DNA from: Mycolicibacterium wolinskyi
GTDB taxonomy: Bacteria; Actinomycetota; Actinomycetes; Mycobacteriales; Mycobacteriaceae
Length of the DNA: 64,000 nt
NCBI RefSeq assembly: GCF_002101965.1
Contig: NZ_LQQA01000035.1
Location: 153,242-217,241 of the forward strand
Reading direction: 5' to 3'
The notes beneath the pieces were generated by a model. It saw only the letters and a program-made list of their open reading frames with translations, was not told where the DNA came from and did not search any database. Each line of letters opens with the position of its first letter. Positions within the stretch are counted from its first letter, which is position 1. The position numbers and the translations under genes were made by a program. This document shows, piece after piece, positions 39,505 through 48,546 of the stretch.

Positions 39505-42500
39505 TGGAACTACAGGAACGCGAAGCACTCAGCGCGCTGCGCCTCACGTGGGCGCCGACCGCCGACGATCTGTGGCATTCGCAGGGCGCCCTGCACGTCG
39601 GCGGACTGCACGACCGGCCGATGGCCGACGTCATGGCCGCATTCGGCGATGCCGCGCGAGACGCCGATTCCAGCCCGCTCGGCGTCGTGGTGCGCGGGCC
39701 CGCCGGCTCGGGCAAGACCCATCTGCTCGGCCAGGTACGCGAACAGGTGCAGACCGCCGGCGGATTCTTTTTCCTGGTCGAACTTCTCGACGCGGCCAGC
39801 TTCTGGCAGTCGGCACGCGCCGGGATCCTGGAGAGCCTCGGCAGGCCCGGCTCGGAGCGCGAAACGCAGCTCAAGGATCTGCTGTGGGAGCTGTCGTCGA
39901 TCGCCCACATCTCCCGGGCCAACCGCAGGGCGATCATCGGCGACGACGAGCTGACACCCGATGTCCTCACCGATTTCGTCAACGCACTGCACAAGGCGCG
40001 TCGCCAGACCGTCAAACGGGCCCACCACACGCTGCGCGCGATGGTGCTGCTCGCGGCAACCGATCTCGACCTGCAGGACATCGGCGAGGCGTTCCTGACT
40101 GCCAACGACGACTTCGGCCGCGGCGAACGCGACGTGTGGGGGCTGCCCGCACCGAGTCTCACGCCGCAGGAATCGGTACGCGACATCTCCCGACTGATCG
40201 CATTGGCGGGACCTGCCGTACTGGCGCTCGACCAGATCGACACGCTGTTGGCGCAATCGCCCGAACGCACCGACAACGCCGGAGACCAGCCCGAGTCCGA
40301 CAACCGAGATCTGGAGCACGTCGCGCACGGGCTGATGTCGGTGCGGCAGACGATGCGCCGCACCGTGCCGGTGGTGGCCTGCCTGCCCGCCGCGTGGGAG
40401 GCGATCCAGGACCGGGCGACCGCCACCGTGCAGGACCGGTTCCGGGCCACCGGGCTGTTGCAGGGTTTGCCGACCCCGGACGTCGGCCGCGCGATCCTGG
40501 AGCGCCGATTCACCGCCAGCTACAGCGCGGTCGGTTTCACCGCGCCGTACCCGAGCTGGCCGATCCTGCCGTCGGCGTTCGACGAGGCGACGCAGTACAC
40601 GCCGCGGCAGCTGCTCAAGCGGGCCGACGCGCACGTGCGGCGCTGTCTCGAACGCGACACCATCGAGGAGCTCGCGCGGCTGACCGGTGAGGTCGCCGAG
40701 CCGCACGAGCCGAGCGCGGGTGACACGCCGCGCGGCGACACCGGCGAACTCGACCGCCGGTTCGCCGAGTATCGGCGGCGCGCGGTGCCTGCCGCGGCGC
40801 TGGATCCCGACGGTGAGGACACCACGATGCCCGGCCTGTTGTCGGCCGCGCTTGAGGCCTGGATCACCGAGCTCGGCGAAGCCGAGCAGGCATTCCGACC
40901 CGATCCGCCGCCCGGCCAACGCGTCGTGCTGCACGCCCGGCTCCGGCAGAGCCTCGATGCCGCCACCGACGACGAGCGGCACTGGGCGTTTCGTGCGGTC
41001 TCGTCGGGCAACGCCGTCGCGGTCCAGAACCGCATCCGGAAGGCTTGGGAGGCAACGGGTTCCAACCCGGACCGGCGCAGACTGTTCCTGCTGCGCAACA
41101 ACCCATGGCCCAAGGGCGCCAAGACGGCCGCGATGATCGCCGAGTTCGAGGCGGCGGGCGGGCGCGTGCTTCCGATGAGCGACGACGACCTGCGCACGAT
41201 GACGGCGCTGCGCGACCTGATCGCCGACAACCACCCCGATCTGCCCGAGTGGTTGCGAAAGCGCAGGCCCGGCCACGGGATCGCGCTGCTTCGCGCCGCG
41301 CTCGGCGACGTCGCGGGCGACGAGCCGCCTCCGGTGCCCGAAATCGTCGACGTGCCGGTCCATGACGAGGAACCGGCCCCGCTCGTGGTCGACCACTCGC
41401 CCACCGCGGTCACCCTTGGCATCGACGCGACCACCGGGCAACCGGTCTCGGTCGACCTGGCCGCGCTGCGCAAGCACACCGCGATATTCGCCGGATCGGG
41501 GTCTGGCAAGACCGTGCTGATCCGGCGGCTCGTGGAAGAGTGTGCGCTGCGCGGTGTTTCGTCGATCGTGCTCGACCCGAACAACGATCTGTCGCGGTTG
41601 GGCAGCCGGTGGCCGGAGCCGCCACCCGGCTGGAATCCTGCCGACGACGCCCGCAGCGACGAGTACCTGTCCAACACCGAAGTGGTGGTGTGGACGCCGC
41701 GCCGCGCGACGGGGCGGCCGTTGGCGTTCCAGCCGCTGCCCGATTTCGCCAGTGTGCTCGACGACGCCGACGAGTTCTCCGACGCCGTCGAATCCGCGGT
41801 CGCTGCGCTGGAACCACGGGCGCTCATCGTCGGAAACACCGCCAAGGCCAACCGGTCCCGAGCCGTGCTGCGCGAGGCATTGCGGTTCTACGGCGCCGGG
41901 CGCTCGGTGACGTTGAGTGGGTTCATCGATCTGCTGAGCAACCTGCCCGACGGCGTCAGCGCACTGGGCGGTGCGCACAAGCTGGCCGCCGAACTCGGCC
42001 AGAACCTGCGTGCCGCAACGGTCAACGACCCGTTGTTCGGCGGCGCCGGCACCGCGGCCGATCCGGGTGTCCTGCTGAGCCCGTCGCCGGGTTATCGCGC
42101 GCGGGTGTCGGTGATCAGCATGGTCGGCCTGACCAACGAGCAGCAACGCGAAGGCTTCGTCAACCAGTTGCAGATGGCGTTGTTCGCATGGATCAAACGC
42201 AACCCGGCGGGCGATCGACCGCTCGGCGGGCTCCTCGTGATGGACGAGGCGCAGAACTTCGCGCCGTCGACCCACATGACCGCCTGCACGCACAGCACGC
42301 TGGCGTTGTCATCGCAGGCCCGCAAGTACGGGCTCGGTCTGGTGTTCGCGACACAGGCTCCGCGCGGTCTGCACAACCACATTCCGGGTAATTCGGCCAC
42401 CCAGTTCTACGGGCTGCTGAACTCCCCCGCCCAGATCGCGGTGGCCAGAGAGATGGCCCGGGTGAAGGGCGGCCTGGTGCCCGACATCAGCCGGCTGCGC

Positions 42501-42641
42501 TCCGGCCAGTTCTATCTGGCGTTGGAGGGCGACGCATTTCACAAGATCCAGACGCCGTGGTGTCTGTCGTTCCACCCGCCGAGCCCACCGACGACCGATG
42601 AGGTGCTGACCCTCGCGCAGCGGGAGCTGGCTGCGCGGTAG
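39504..42641 (+). CDS. Double P-loop ATPase: AAA-type domain fused to HerA/FtsK-like domain
   Basis: 1045 residues. The N-terminal AAA/STAND-like domain (about 1-390) has Walker A GPAGSGKTHLL (65-75) and Walker B VLALDQIDTLL (about 239), and a possible Arg finger in TVQDRFRATG. A linker region follows (390-630). The C-terminal HerA/DUF87 domain (about 635-1045) has Walker A AGSGSGKTVLIRRL (about 662), SIVLDPNNDLSRLG, Walker B LLVMDEAQNFAPS (about 910), and FATQAPRGLHNHIPGN typical of HerA hexamers. HerA proteins pump DNA, usually with a nuclease; none is linked here. The small coupled protein upstream may recruit it to DNA. Its role (defence, repair or segregation) is not evident. Confidence 0.8.
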   Translation: MELQEREALSALRLTWAPTADDLWHSQGALHVGGLHDRPMADVMAAFGDAARDADSSPLGVVVRGPAGSGKTHLLGQVREQVQTAGGFFFLVELLDAASFWQSARAGILESLGRPGSERETQLKDLLWELSSIAHISRANRRAIIGDDELTPDVLTDFVNALHKARRQTVKRAHHTLRAMVLLAATDLDLQDIGEAFLTANDDFGRGERDVWGLPAPSLTPQESVRDISRLIALAGPAVLALDQIDTLLAQSPERTDNAGDQPESDNRDLEHVAHGLMSVRQTMRRTVPVVACLPAAWEAIQDRATATVQDRFRATGLLQGLPTPDVGRAILERRFTASYSAVGFTAPYPSWPILPSAFDEATQYTPRQLLKRADAHVRRCLERDTIEELARLTGEVAEPHEPSAGDTPRGDTGELDRRFAEYRRRAVPAAALDPDGEDTTMPGLLSAALEAWITELGEAEQAFRPDPPPGQRVVLHARLRQSLDAATDDERHWAFRAVSSGNAVAVQNRIRKAWEATGSNPDRRRLFLLRNNPWPKGAKTAAMIAEFEAAGGRVLPMSDDDLRTMTALRDLIADNHPDLPEWLRKRRPGHGIALLRAALGDVAGDEPPPVPEIVDVPVHDEEPAPLVVDHSPTAVTLGIDATTGQPVSVDLAALRKHTAIFAGSGSGKTVLIRRLVEECALRGVSSIVLDPNNDLSRLGSRWPEPPPGWNPADDARSDEYLSNTEVVVWTPRRATGRPLAFQPLPDFASVLDDADEFSDAVESAVAALEPRALIVGNTAKANRSRAVLREALRFYGAGRSVTLSGFIDLLSNLPDGVSALGGAHKLAAELGQNLRAATVNDPLFGGAGTAADPGVLLSPSPGYRARVSVISMVGLTNEQQREGFVNQLQMALFAWIKRNPAGDRPLGGLLVMDEAQNFAPSTHMTACTHSTLALSSQARKYGLGLVFATQAPRGLHNHIPGNSATQFYGLLNSPAQIAVAREMARVKGGLVPDISRLRSGQFYLALEGDAFHKIQTPWCLSFHPPSPPTTDEVLTLAQRELAAR

Positions 42642-42654
42642 AGCCGCGACGAGC

Positions 42655-42702
42655 GTGGGCCCCGTGCACGCAAATCTTCGAGAAAGCGTGCACGAGGCCC
42701 AC
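42655..42702. terminator. Bidirectional hairpin terminator
   Basis: A 17-base-pair stem with one mismatch (42655-42671 with 42686-42702) and a 14-base loop, placed between the convergent stops of the double ATPase gene and the last gene of the polyol operon. No T-run. Confidence 0.85.
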
Positions 42703-42718
42703 AGTCGTGTGCGGCGGG

Positions 42719-43768
42719 TCAGGGCTGGGTCTGCCCCGGGATGCCCTCGTAGGCGATGTCGCCGGTCTTGAGGTTCTGCTCGGTGAGCTCGACCAGACCG
42801 TCGAGGAACTTCTGCCGTTCGGTCACCACGTGCTGGATCGCGACGTCGACGTTGTCCTTGGTGATGGCCGGCATGACGTAGACCGGGTCGGTCTTGACCT
42901 GCTCGCCCTTGACCAGCGCGTCGGCCACGGCGAGGCCGGCGGACAGCTCGACGGTGCCGTTCTGCAGTGAGGTGCCGATGAATTCACCGCTCTTGACGGC
43001 GTTCAGGCCGTCCTCGATGCCGTCGATCCCGACGATCGGCACGCCGGTGCGGCCGGCCTCTTTGAGCGCCTGCAATGCGCCCAGCCCCATGTCGTCGTTC
43101 TGCGACACGACGCCGTCGATCTGGTTGCCGAACGACGAGATCCAGTTCTTCATCTTGTTGACGGCCTCGTCGCGCTTCCAGTTCGCGGTGTCCTTGGCCA
43201 GCACCTTGATGTCGGGGTACTTCGCGAGGACCTGGTCGATCCCCTTGCCGCGGTTGATCTCTCCCGATCCGCCGAGCGGGCCCTGCAGGATGACGATGTT
43301 GCCCTTGCCGCCGAGGCGATCGGCCATCATCTGCATCTCCTGCGCACCCGCCGCGACATCGTCGGGCTGCACGTTGCCCGCAAGATCGGGTGTCTCCAGT
43401 GCGGCGTTCACCGCGAGCAGCGGAATGTTCTTGGCCTTGGCCGATGCGACCTGCGGCCCGAGCGAATCCGCCTGCACCGGAACGACGATGATGGCATCGA
43501 CACCCTGGTTGATCAACGAATCGACCTGGCTGGCCTGGGTGGACACATCGTTGTTGGCCGAGTTCCACACGAGCTCGATGTTCTTGGCCTTGGCGTAGGC
43601 ATCCATGCCTTCTTTGCCTTCGGTGATGAACGAGCTCATGTCGTACACCGTGACGCCGATACGGGTGGAGTCGCTGTTGGCCTCGGGGTCACCCGCACCG
43701 CATGCCGTCATGCCGAGGCCGAGCACCCCGGCCGAGGCAATCGCGGCGACCTTGGTCGTAAGTCTCAT
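42719..43768 (-). CDS. Polyol/sugar ABC transporter binding lipoprotein 1
   Basis: A 349-residue periplasmic-binding-protein type I (RbsB-like) lipoprotein. The signal ends in LGMTACGAG, a lipobox with the Cys at about 23. The two-lobed fold shows as IGVTVYDMSSFITEGKEG, GVDAIIVVPVQADSLG, VSQNDDMGLGALQALKE and PIVGIDGIEDGLNAVKSG. It is the last gene of the operon and nearly a duplicate of the gene at 43811. M. smegmatis MSMEG_3598 and MSMEG_3599, tandem binding proteins reported for xylitol and D-threitol, are the probable counterparts (from memory). A polyol ligand is therefore likely. Confidence 0.88.
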   Translation of the reverse strand: MRLTTKVAAIASAGVLGLGMTACGAGDPEANSDSTRIGVTVYDMSSFITEGKEGMDAYAKAKNIELVWNSANNDVSTQASQVDSLINQGVDAIIVVPVQADSLGPQVASAKAKNIPLLAVNAALETPDLAGNVQPDDVAAGAQEMQMMADRLGGKGNIVILQGPLGGSGEINRGKGIDQVLAKYPDIKVLAKDTANWKRDEAVNKMKNWISSFGNQIDGVVSQNDDMGLGALQALKEAGRTGVPIVGIDGIEDGLNAVKSGEFIGTSLQNGTVELSAGLAVADALVKGEQVKTDPVYVMPAITKDNVDVAIQHVVTERQKFLDGLVELTEQNLKTGDIAYEGIPGQTQP

Positions 43769-43810
43769 CTGTCTGGTTCTCGCTCTCTTATCGCCAGTGG
43801 AAATCAGTGG

Positions 43811-44860
43811 TTACGGCTGCTTCTGGCCCGGGATGCCCTCGTAGGCGATGTCGCCGGTCTTGAGATTCTGGGCGGTGAGCTCCGAAAGCCCGTCGAGGAA
43901 CTTCTGCCGTTCGGTCACCACGTGCTGGATCGCGACGTCGACGTTGTCCTTGGTGATGGCGGGCATGATGTAGACCGGTTCGGTGTTGACCTCTTCGCCC
44001 TTGGCGAGTGCGTTGGCGACGGCCAGACCCGCGGACAGCTCGACGGTGCCGTTCTGCAGTGAGGTGCCGATGAATTCACCGCTCTTGACGGCGTTCAGGC
44101 CGTCCTCGATGCCGTCGATCCCGACGATCGGGACCCCGGTGCGGCCGGATTCCTTGAGGGCCTGCAACGCGCCGAGGCCCATGTCGTCGTTCTGCGCGAC
44201 CACGCCGTCGATCTGCGGTCCGAAGCCCGAGATCCAGTTCTTCATCTTGTTGACGGCCTCGTCGCGCTTCCAGTTCGCGGTGTCCTTGGCCAGCACCTTG
44301 ATGTCGGGGTACTTCGCGAGCGTCTGCTCGATGCCCTTGCTGCGGTCGAGTTCACCGGACTGTCCGAGCGGGCCCTGCAGGATGACGATGTTGCCTTTGC
44401 CGCCGAGGCGGTCGGCCATCATCTGCATCTCCTGCGCGCCCGCCGCGACGTCGTCGGGCTGCACGTTGCCCGCCACATCGGGGCTGTTGAGCGCGGCGTT
44501 GACCGGAACCAGCGGAATGCCCTTGGCCTTGGCCGACGCGACCTGCGGCCCGAGCGAATCCGCCTGCACCGGAACGACGATGATGGCATCGACACCCTGG
44601 TTGATCATCGAGTCGACCTGGTTCGCCTGGGTGGACACATCGAGATTGGCGGAGTTCCAGACCAGTTCGATGTTGTTGTCCTTGGCGTAGGCCTCCATGC
44701 CTTCTTTGCCCGCGGTGATGAACGAGCTCATGTCGTACACCGACACGCCGATGCGGGTGGTGTCACTGTTGGCCTCGGGGTCGCCAGCGCCACACGCTGT
44801 CATCCCGAAGCCCAGCACGGTGGCCGAGGCAACCGCGAACATCTTCGTTCCCAGTTTCAT
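43811..44860 (-). CDS. Polyol/sugar ABC transporter binding lipoprotein 2
   Basis: A 349-residue RbsB-like lipoprotein (lipobox LGFGMTACGAG), aligning with the neighbour at 42719 without a gap. My hand count gives about 42 differences, seven of them in the signal peptide. Differences in the body cluster near likely ligand-contacting loops: VYDMSSFITAGK, ANLDVSTQANQ and FGPQIDGVVAQN. Two specialised receptors probably share one permease and ATPase. It lies 58 bases after the permease stop, with an AGGAAAGAAGG ribosome site, suggesting strong translation as usual for binding proteins. Confidence 0.88.
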   Translation of the reverse strand: MKLGTKMFAVASATVLGFGMTACGAGDPEANSDTTRIGVSVYDMSSFITAGKEGMEAYAKDNNIELVWNSANLDVSTQANQVDSMINQGVDAIIVVPVQADSLGPQVASAKAKGIPLVPVNAALNSPDVAGNVQPDDVAAGAQEMQMMADRLGGKGNIVILQGPLGQSGELDRSKGIEQTLAKYPDIKVLAKDTANWKRDEAVNKMKNWISGFGPQIDGVVAQNDDMGLGALQALKESGRTGVPIVGIDGIEDGLNAVKSGEFIGTSLQNGTVELSAGLAVANALAKGEEVNTEPVYIMPAITKDNVDVAIQHVVTERQKFLDGLSELTAQNLKTGDIAYEGIPGQKQP

Positions 44861-44918
44861 GTGCCTTCTTTCCTTTGTTTCCAGTGGTGTCGGATGTGTG
44901 ATGCCGGATGCTGCGCCA

Positions 44919-45956
44919 TCATGTTCGGCGCCGGGACGACCACACGTCGACGGCGACGGCCGCGACGATCAGCACGCCCTTGATGACGTCCTGCCAGTAG
45001 GCCGGGACGACGAGGATGTCCAGGCCGTTGTTGAGTGTCTGAATCATCAGCAGGCCCAACGCGGTTCCCCAGATCGTGCCGCGCCCGCCCATGAGGCTCG
45101 CGCCGCCGATCACGACCGCCGCGATCGCGTCGAGTTCGTAGCCCTGCCCGAGGTTGGGCGGTCCGGAGATGACGCGCGACGCGAGCATGACACCGGACAG
45201 GCCGGCCAGCAGGCCCGAGAACGCGTACACGCTGAACAACACGTTCTTGGCGTTGATGCCGGCGATCTCGGCGGCGTTGCGGTTGCCGCCTACGGCATAG
45301 ACGCGCATGCCGTAGGTGGTGCGCTTCATGATGATGGCGAGCGCGACGATGCCGACGATCATCAGCAGCACCGGAATCTGCAGCCCGAGGATCTTGGTGT
45401 TGGCGATCGCGCCGAATTCGGCGGGCAGCCCGTTGATGGGTGCACCGCCGCCGATCACGTACGCCATACCCGAACCCGCGGTCAATGTGCCCAACGTCGC
45501 GATGAAGGGTGGAACGTTGATGCGCGACACCAGGAAACCGTTGATGCAGCCGACGGCGAGCCCGACGAGCATCGCCACCAGAACCGTGAGCCAGACCTGG
45601 CCGGGGTTGGCCTTGGCGGTCGCCGCGCCTGCCATCGCCGACACCGCGATCACGCTGCCGACCGACAGGTCGATGCCGCCGGTGAGAATGACCAGGGTCT
45701 GGCCGAGCGCGATCAGTGCGAACGGGGCCGCCGCGACCAGGATGGTGACCAGGTTGTCGGGTGTGGCGAATCGTGCACTGCGGTAACTGAAGTACGCGAT
45801 GACCAGCAGCATCACGAACACCATCGCGTAACGCACCGCGATGCCGGCGAACCAGTCCTTGGAGAACAGGCGGACCGGTTCGCCGGTGGTTGCCGAGACG
45901 ACCGTGGCTCCGGACGAATCCGGCACCGCGTCTTCGGGTTTGAGTTGTGTGGTCAC
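44919..45956 (-). CDS. Polyol/sugar ABC transporter permease (RbsC family)
   Basis: A 345-residue integral membrane protein with about nine hydrophobic helices after a 35-residue cytosolic tail. The RbsC/BPD-2 pattern is clear: LILTGGIDLSVGSVIAVSAM (about 90), FIATLGTLTAGSGMAYVI, and YAVGGNRNAAEIAGINAKNV (EAA-like loop, about 225). It would form the membrane channel for the polyol ABC importer. Its ATG overlaps the stop of the ATPase gene by 4 bases. Confidence 0.92.
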   Translation of the reverse strand: MTTQLKPEDAVPDSSGATVVSATTGEPVRLFSKDWFAGIAVRYAMVFVMLLVIAYFSYRSARFATPDNLVTILVAAAPFALIALGQTLVILTGGIDLSVGSVIAVSAMAGAATAKANPGQVWLTVLVAMLVGLAVGCINGFLVSRINVPPFIATLGTLTAGSGMAYVIGGGAPINGLPAEFGAIANTKILGLQIPVLLMIVGIVALAIIMKRTTYGMRVYAVGGNRNAAEIAGINAKNVLFSVYAFSGLLAGLSGVMLASRVISGPPNLGQGYELDAIAAVVIGGASLMGGRGTIWGTALGLLMIQTLNNGLDILVVPAYWQDVIKGVLIVAAVAVDVWSSRRRT

Positions 45957-47485
45957 GATCCGATCTCCTGGCTTCTCTGTTCTTCTTTGGCATCGAGGGC
46001 GGTGGCCAAGCGGAACACCGACTCCTGAACCTCGGGATGGTCGAGGGCATCGCGGTCGAGCTCACCGACGAGCAGCCCGGCCCGCATGACGAACGCGCGG
46101 TGCGACAGCCCCACCACCTCCGGCATGTCCGAGGACGCCATCACCACCGCCATGCCTTGTGCGGCGAATTCGGTGATGATGCGGTAGATCTCGCTGCGTG
46201 CGCCGACGTCGACGCCGCGGGTGGGCTCGTCGAGCAGCAGGACGTTGACGTCCCCGGTCAGCCAGCGAGCCAGAACCACTTTCTGTTGATTGCCGCCGGA
46301 CAGCGTCCCGACCTCTTGTCCGAGGCCCCGGCTGCGCAGCCGCACCGAGGACATCACGTCCGACACCGCCTGGGTGCGGGCCTTGCCGCGCAACCAGCCG
46401 GCCACGCTGAACGACGACAGCCGCGGCAGCGTGCCGTTGTCGAGCACGCTCATCGACAGCACGGCCCCCGACAGCTTGCGATCCTCGGGCACCATCGCCA
46501 TACCGGCGGTGATGGCCGCGGCCGGCTGGTTTCGTTTGATCGCGCGGCCCCGCACGATGACGTCGCCCGCCGAGCTGTGGCGTGCCCCGAAGATCGCCTC
46601 AAGCAGTTCGGTGCGTCCGGCGCCGACCAGGCCGGCCAGCCCGACGATCTCACCGGCCTTGACGGTGAACGACACTGGGCCAGAAGCGCCTTCGACCTGC
46701 AGGTCGCGCACCTCGAGCACGGTGTCGGTGCCGGGTTTCGGACGTTCGGGGAAAAGCGTGTCGAGTTCGCGGCCGATCATCGCGGTGACGATGTCGTCGT
46801 CGGACACGCCGTCGATCGGCTTGTCGAGGATCAGCCCGCCGTCGCGCAGTACCACCACGCGGTCGGCGATCGCGCGGATCTCGGCCATCTTGTGGGTCGT
46901 GTACACCATCGCCACGCCGCGGTCCCGCAGCTGGCGCACGATCTTGTAGAGGCCTTCGACCTCGCGCTCGGAGATCGCCGACGTGGGCTCGTCGAGCATC
47001 ACCACCTTCGCGCCGGTGCGCGCGGCCTTGACGATCTCGACGATCTGGCGCAGACCGACCGGCAGGCTGCCCATCCGCGCGGTCGGCGAGATGCCCACGT
47101 CGAACACCGCGAGGGTTTCTTTGGCCTCGGCGATCATCGCCCGCCGGTTGAGGAACGGCCCGCGTTTGAGTTCGCGTCCGACGAACAGGTTTTCGTAGAC
47201 GGTCATGTCCTCGATCGAGGCGAGCTCCTGTGGGACGATGGCCACACCGTGTTTGACGGCGTCACGCGTGTTGCCGGTCGAGAGGTGGTTGCCCTGCACC
47301 GAAACCGTGCCGTGGTCGGCGCTGTACTGACCGGAGACGATCTTCATCAGCGTCGACTTGCCCGCCCCGTTCTCGCCGGCCAGCGCGGTCACGGTGCCCG
47401 GTTCGAGCTGCAGCGTGATGCCTTTGAGCACCGGGACACCGCCGAAGCTCTTCTGAATGTCAGTGCACTCGAGCAGGGCTGTCAT
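45953..47485 (-). CDS. Polyol/sugar ABC transporter ATPase (RbsA family, two domains)
   Basis: 510 residues with two ABC modules. The first has Walker A LAGENGAGKSTLMKI (about 36) and Walker B KVVMLDEPTSAI (about 163). The second has a degenerate Walker A (LAGLVGAGRTELLEA, about 288), as in RbsA/MglA, with the signature TLSGGNQQKVVLARWL (about 400) and Walker B VLLLDEPTRGVDVG. It energises import through the permease downstream and overlaps neighbouring genes on both sides. Confidence 0.93.
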   Translation of the reverse strand: MTALLECTDIQKSFGGVPVLKGITLQLEPGTVTALAGENGAGKSTLMKIVSGQYSADHGTVSVQGNHLSTGNTRDAVKHGVAIVPQELASIEDMTVYENLFVGRELKRGPFLNRRAMIAEAKETLAVFDVGISPTARMGSLPVGLRQIVEIVKAARTGAKVVMLDEPTSAISEREVEGLYKIVRQLRDRGVAMVYTTHKMAEIRAIADRVVVLRDGGLILDKPIDGVSDDDIVTAMIGRELDTLFPERPKPGTDTVLEVRDLQVEGASGPVSFTVKAGEIVGLAGLVGAGRTELLEAIFGARHSSAGDVIVRGRAIKRNQPAAAITAGMAMVPEDRKLSGAVLSMSVLDNGTLPRLSSFSVAGWLRGKARTQAVSDVMSSVRLRSRGLGQEVGTLSGGNQQKVVLARWLTGDVNVLLLDEPTRGVDVGARSEIYRIITEFAAQGMAVVMASSDMPEVVGLSHRAFVMRAGLLVGELDRDALDHPEVQESVFRLATALDAKEEQRSQEIGS

Positions 47486-48546
47486 GCCGAACTCCCCACG
47501 GTGACGAGAACTTTCACGTTCTCCGCATCGGCGGACGCGGTGAACGCCTTGGCGGAATCTTCGAAATCGAACTCGGCGCTGATGATCTCGTCGACCGGCA
47601 CCGCACCCGAGGACAGGAGCGCGACGGCAGCCGTGAAGTCCTCCCGGACGTACATCAGGTTGCCGATCAGCGCCAGCTCGCGGTCCTGGATCAGCCCGAG
47701 CGGCACCGGGGTCGCGCCCTCCGCCACCCCGACGATCATGACCGCGCCGCCCTTGTCGACCAGTTCGACCGCCTGGGCGACCGAGCTTTCGCGGGACACG
47801 CAGTCGATGACCACCGCAGCCGGTCCACCGAGTAGCTCCAGTGCCGTGTCGACGGCGTCGGGCGCCGCCGGATCGAATGTGCCGATCGCGCCGAGGCGCT
47901 GCGCCCTGGCGCGTTTGGATTCGAGGAGGTCGGCGACCGCGACGCGGGCGCCCGCGTGCCGCGCCGCCAGCAGCGTGAACAGGCCGATGGGGCCGGCGCC
48001 GATCACGACGACGGGCCGGTCCCGGAGATCGCCGACAACCTCGGCGGCGCGCCGGACGGTGTGGACGGGCGTGGCCAACGGCTCGATCAGGATCGCGTGA
48101 CGATCGTCGAGGTCGTCGTTCAGCGCGACCAGCCGGTCGGCGCCGATGACGAACGAATCGGCAAGGGCTCCAGGTGTTTGGCAGCCGAACACCAGCAATT
48201 CACGGCAGATGTTGTAGCGGCCGGCCAGGCACTGGGTGCAGTGGCCGCAGGCCAGATTCGGCTCGATCGTGACGCGGGCGCCGATCCAGGACTCGTCTAC
48301 GCCGGGGCCGACGACCTCGACAACGCCGACCGCCTCATGTCCCGGCCGGTACGGCAGCTCGATGAACGGATGGCGGCCGCAGGCGGCGTGCAGATCGGAT
48401 CCGCAGATACCGACCACCGTGGTGCGAACCCGCGCCTCCCCTGCGCCGGGTTCGGCTTGTGCGACCGTCTCGATGTCGACGTCGTCGAGGGAGTTGACGA
48501 CGACTCTTCTGTTGTCGCGACTTGTGTCGATGCCGGTCGCTACCAT
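47482..48546 (-). CDS. Zinc-dependent polyol dehydrogenase (MDR family)
   Basis: A 354-residue medium-chain dehydrogenase. The catalytic zinc site has TTVVGICGSDLHAACGRHPF and PGHEAVGVVEVVGPG. The structural zinc site is C-G-x-C-x2-C (ACGHCTQCLAGRYNIC) with three of four ligands in close order and the fourth at NIC. The coenzyme site is VVVIGAGPIGLFTLLAARHAG (about 175). It probably oxidises a polyol or ketose in the imported-sugar pathway. It starts inside the end of the SDR gene (7-base overlap). Confidence 0.87.
   Translation of the reverse strand: MVATGIDTSRDNRRVVVNSLDDVDIETVAQAEPGAGEARVRTTVVGICGSDLHAACGRHPFIELPYRPGHEAVGVVEVVGPGVDESWIGARVTIEPNLACGHCTQCLAGRYNICRELLVFGCQTPGALADSFVIGADRLVALNDDLDDRHAILIEPLATPVHTVRRAAEVVGDLRDRPVVVIGAGPIGLFTLLAARHAGARVAVADLLESKRARAQRLGAIGTFDPAAPDAVDTALELLGGPAAVVIDCVSRESSVAQAVELVDKGGAVMIVGVAEGATPVPLGLIQDRELALIGNLMYVREDFTAAVALLSSGAVPVDEIISAEFDFEDSAKAFTASADAENVKVLVTVGSSA

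Noticed and set aside
35922..42570. Many long antisense frames over the TPR, lipoprotein and double-ATPase genes, including a 927-residue one at 39510-42293
   Set aside because: High GC keeps antisense frames open; their composition (Arg, His, Val-rich, no domains) is typical of shadows of real genes.
37512..42641. Ferredoxin reductase as part of the HerA unit
   Set aside because: There is a 157-base gap, a separate leaderless promoter for the reductase and no functional link; adjacency seems incidental.
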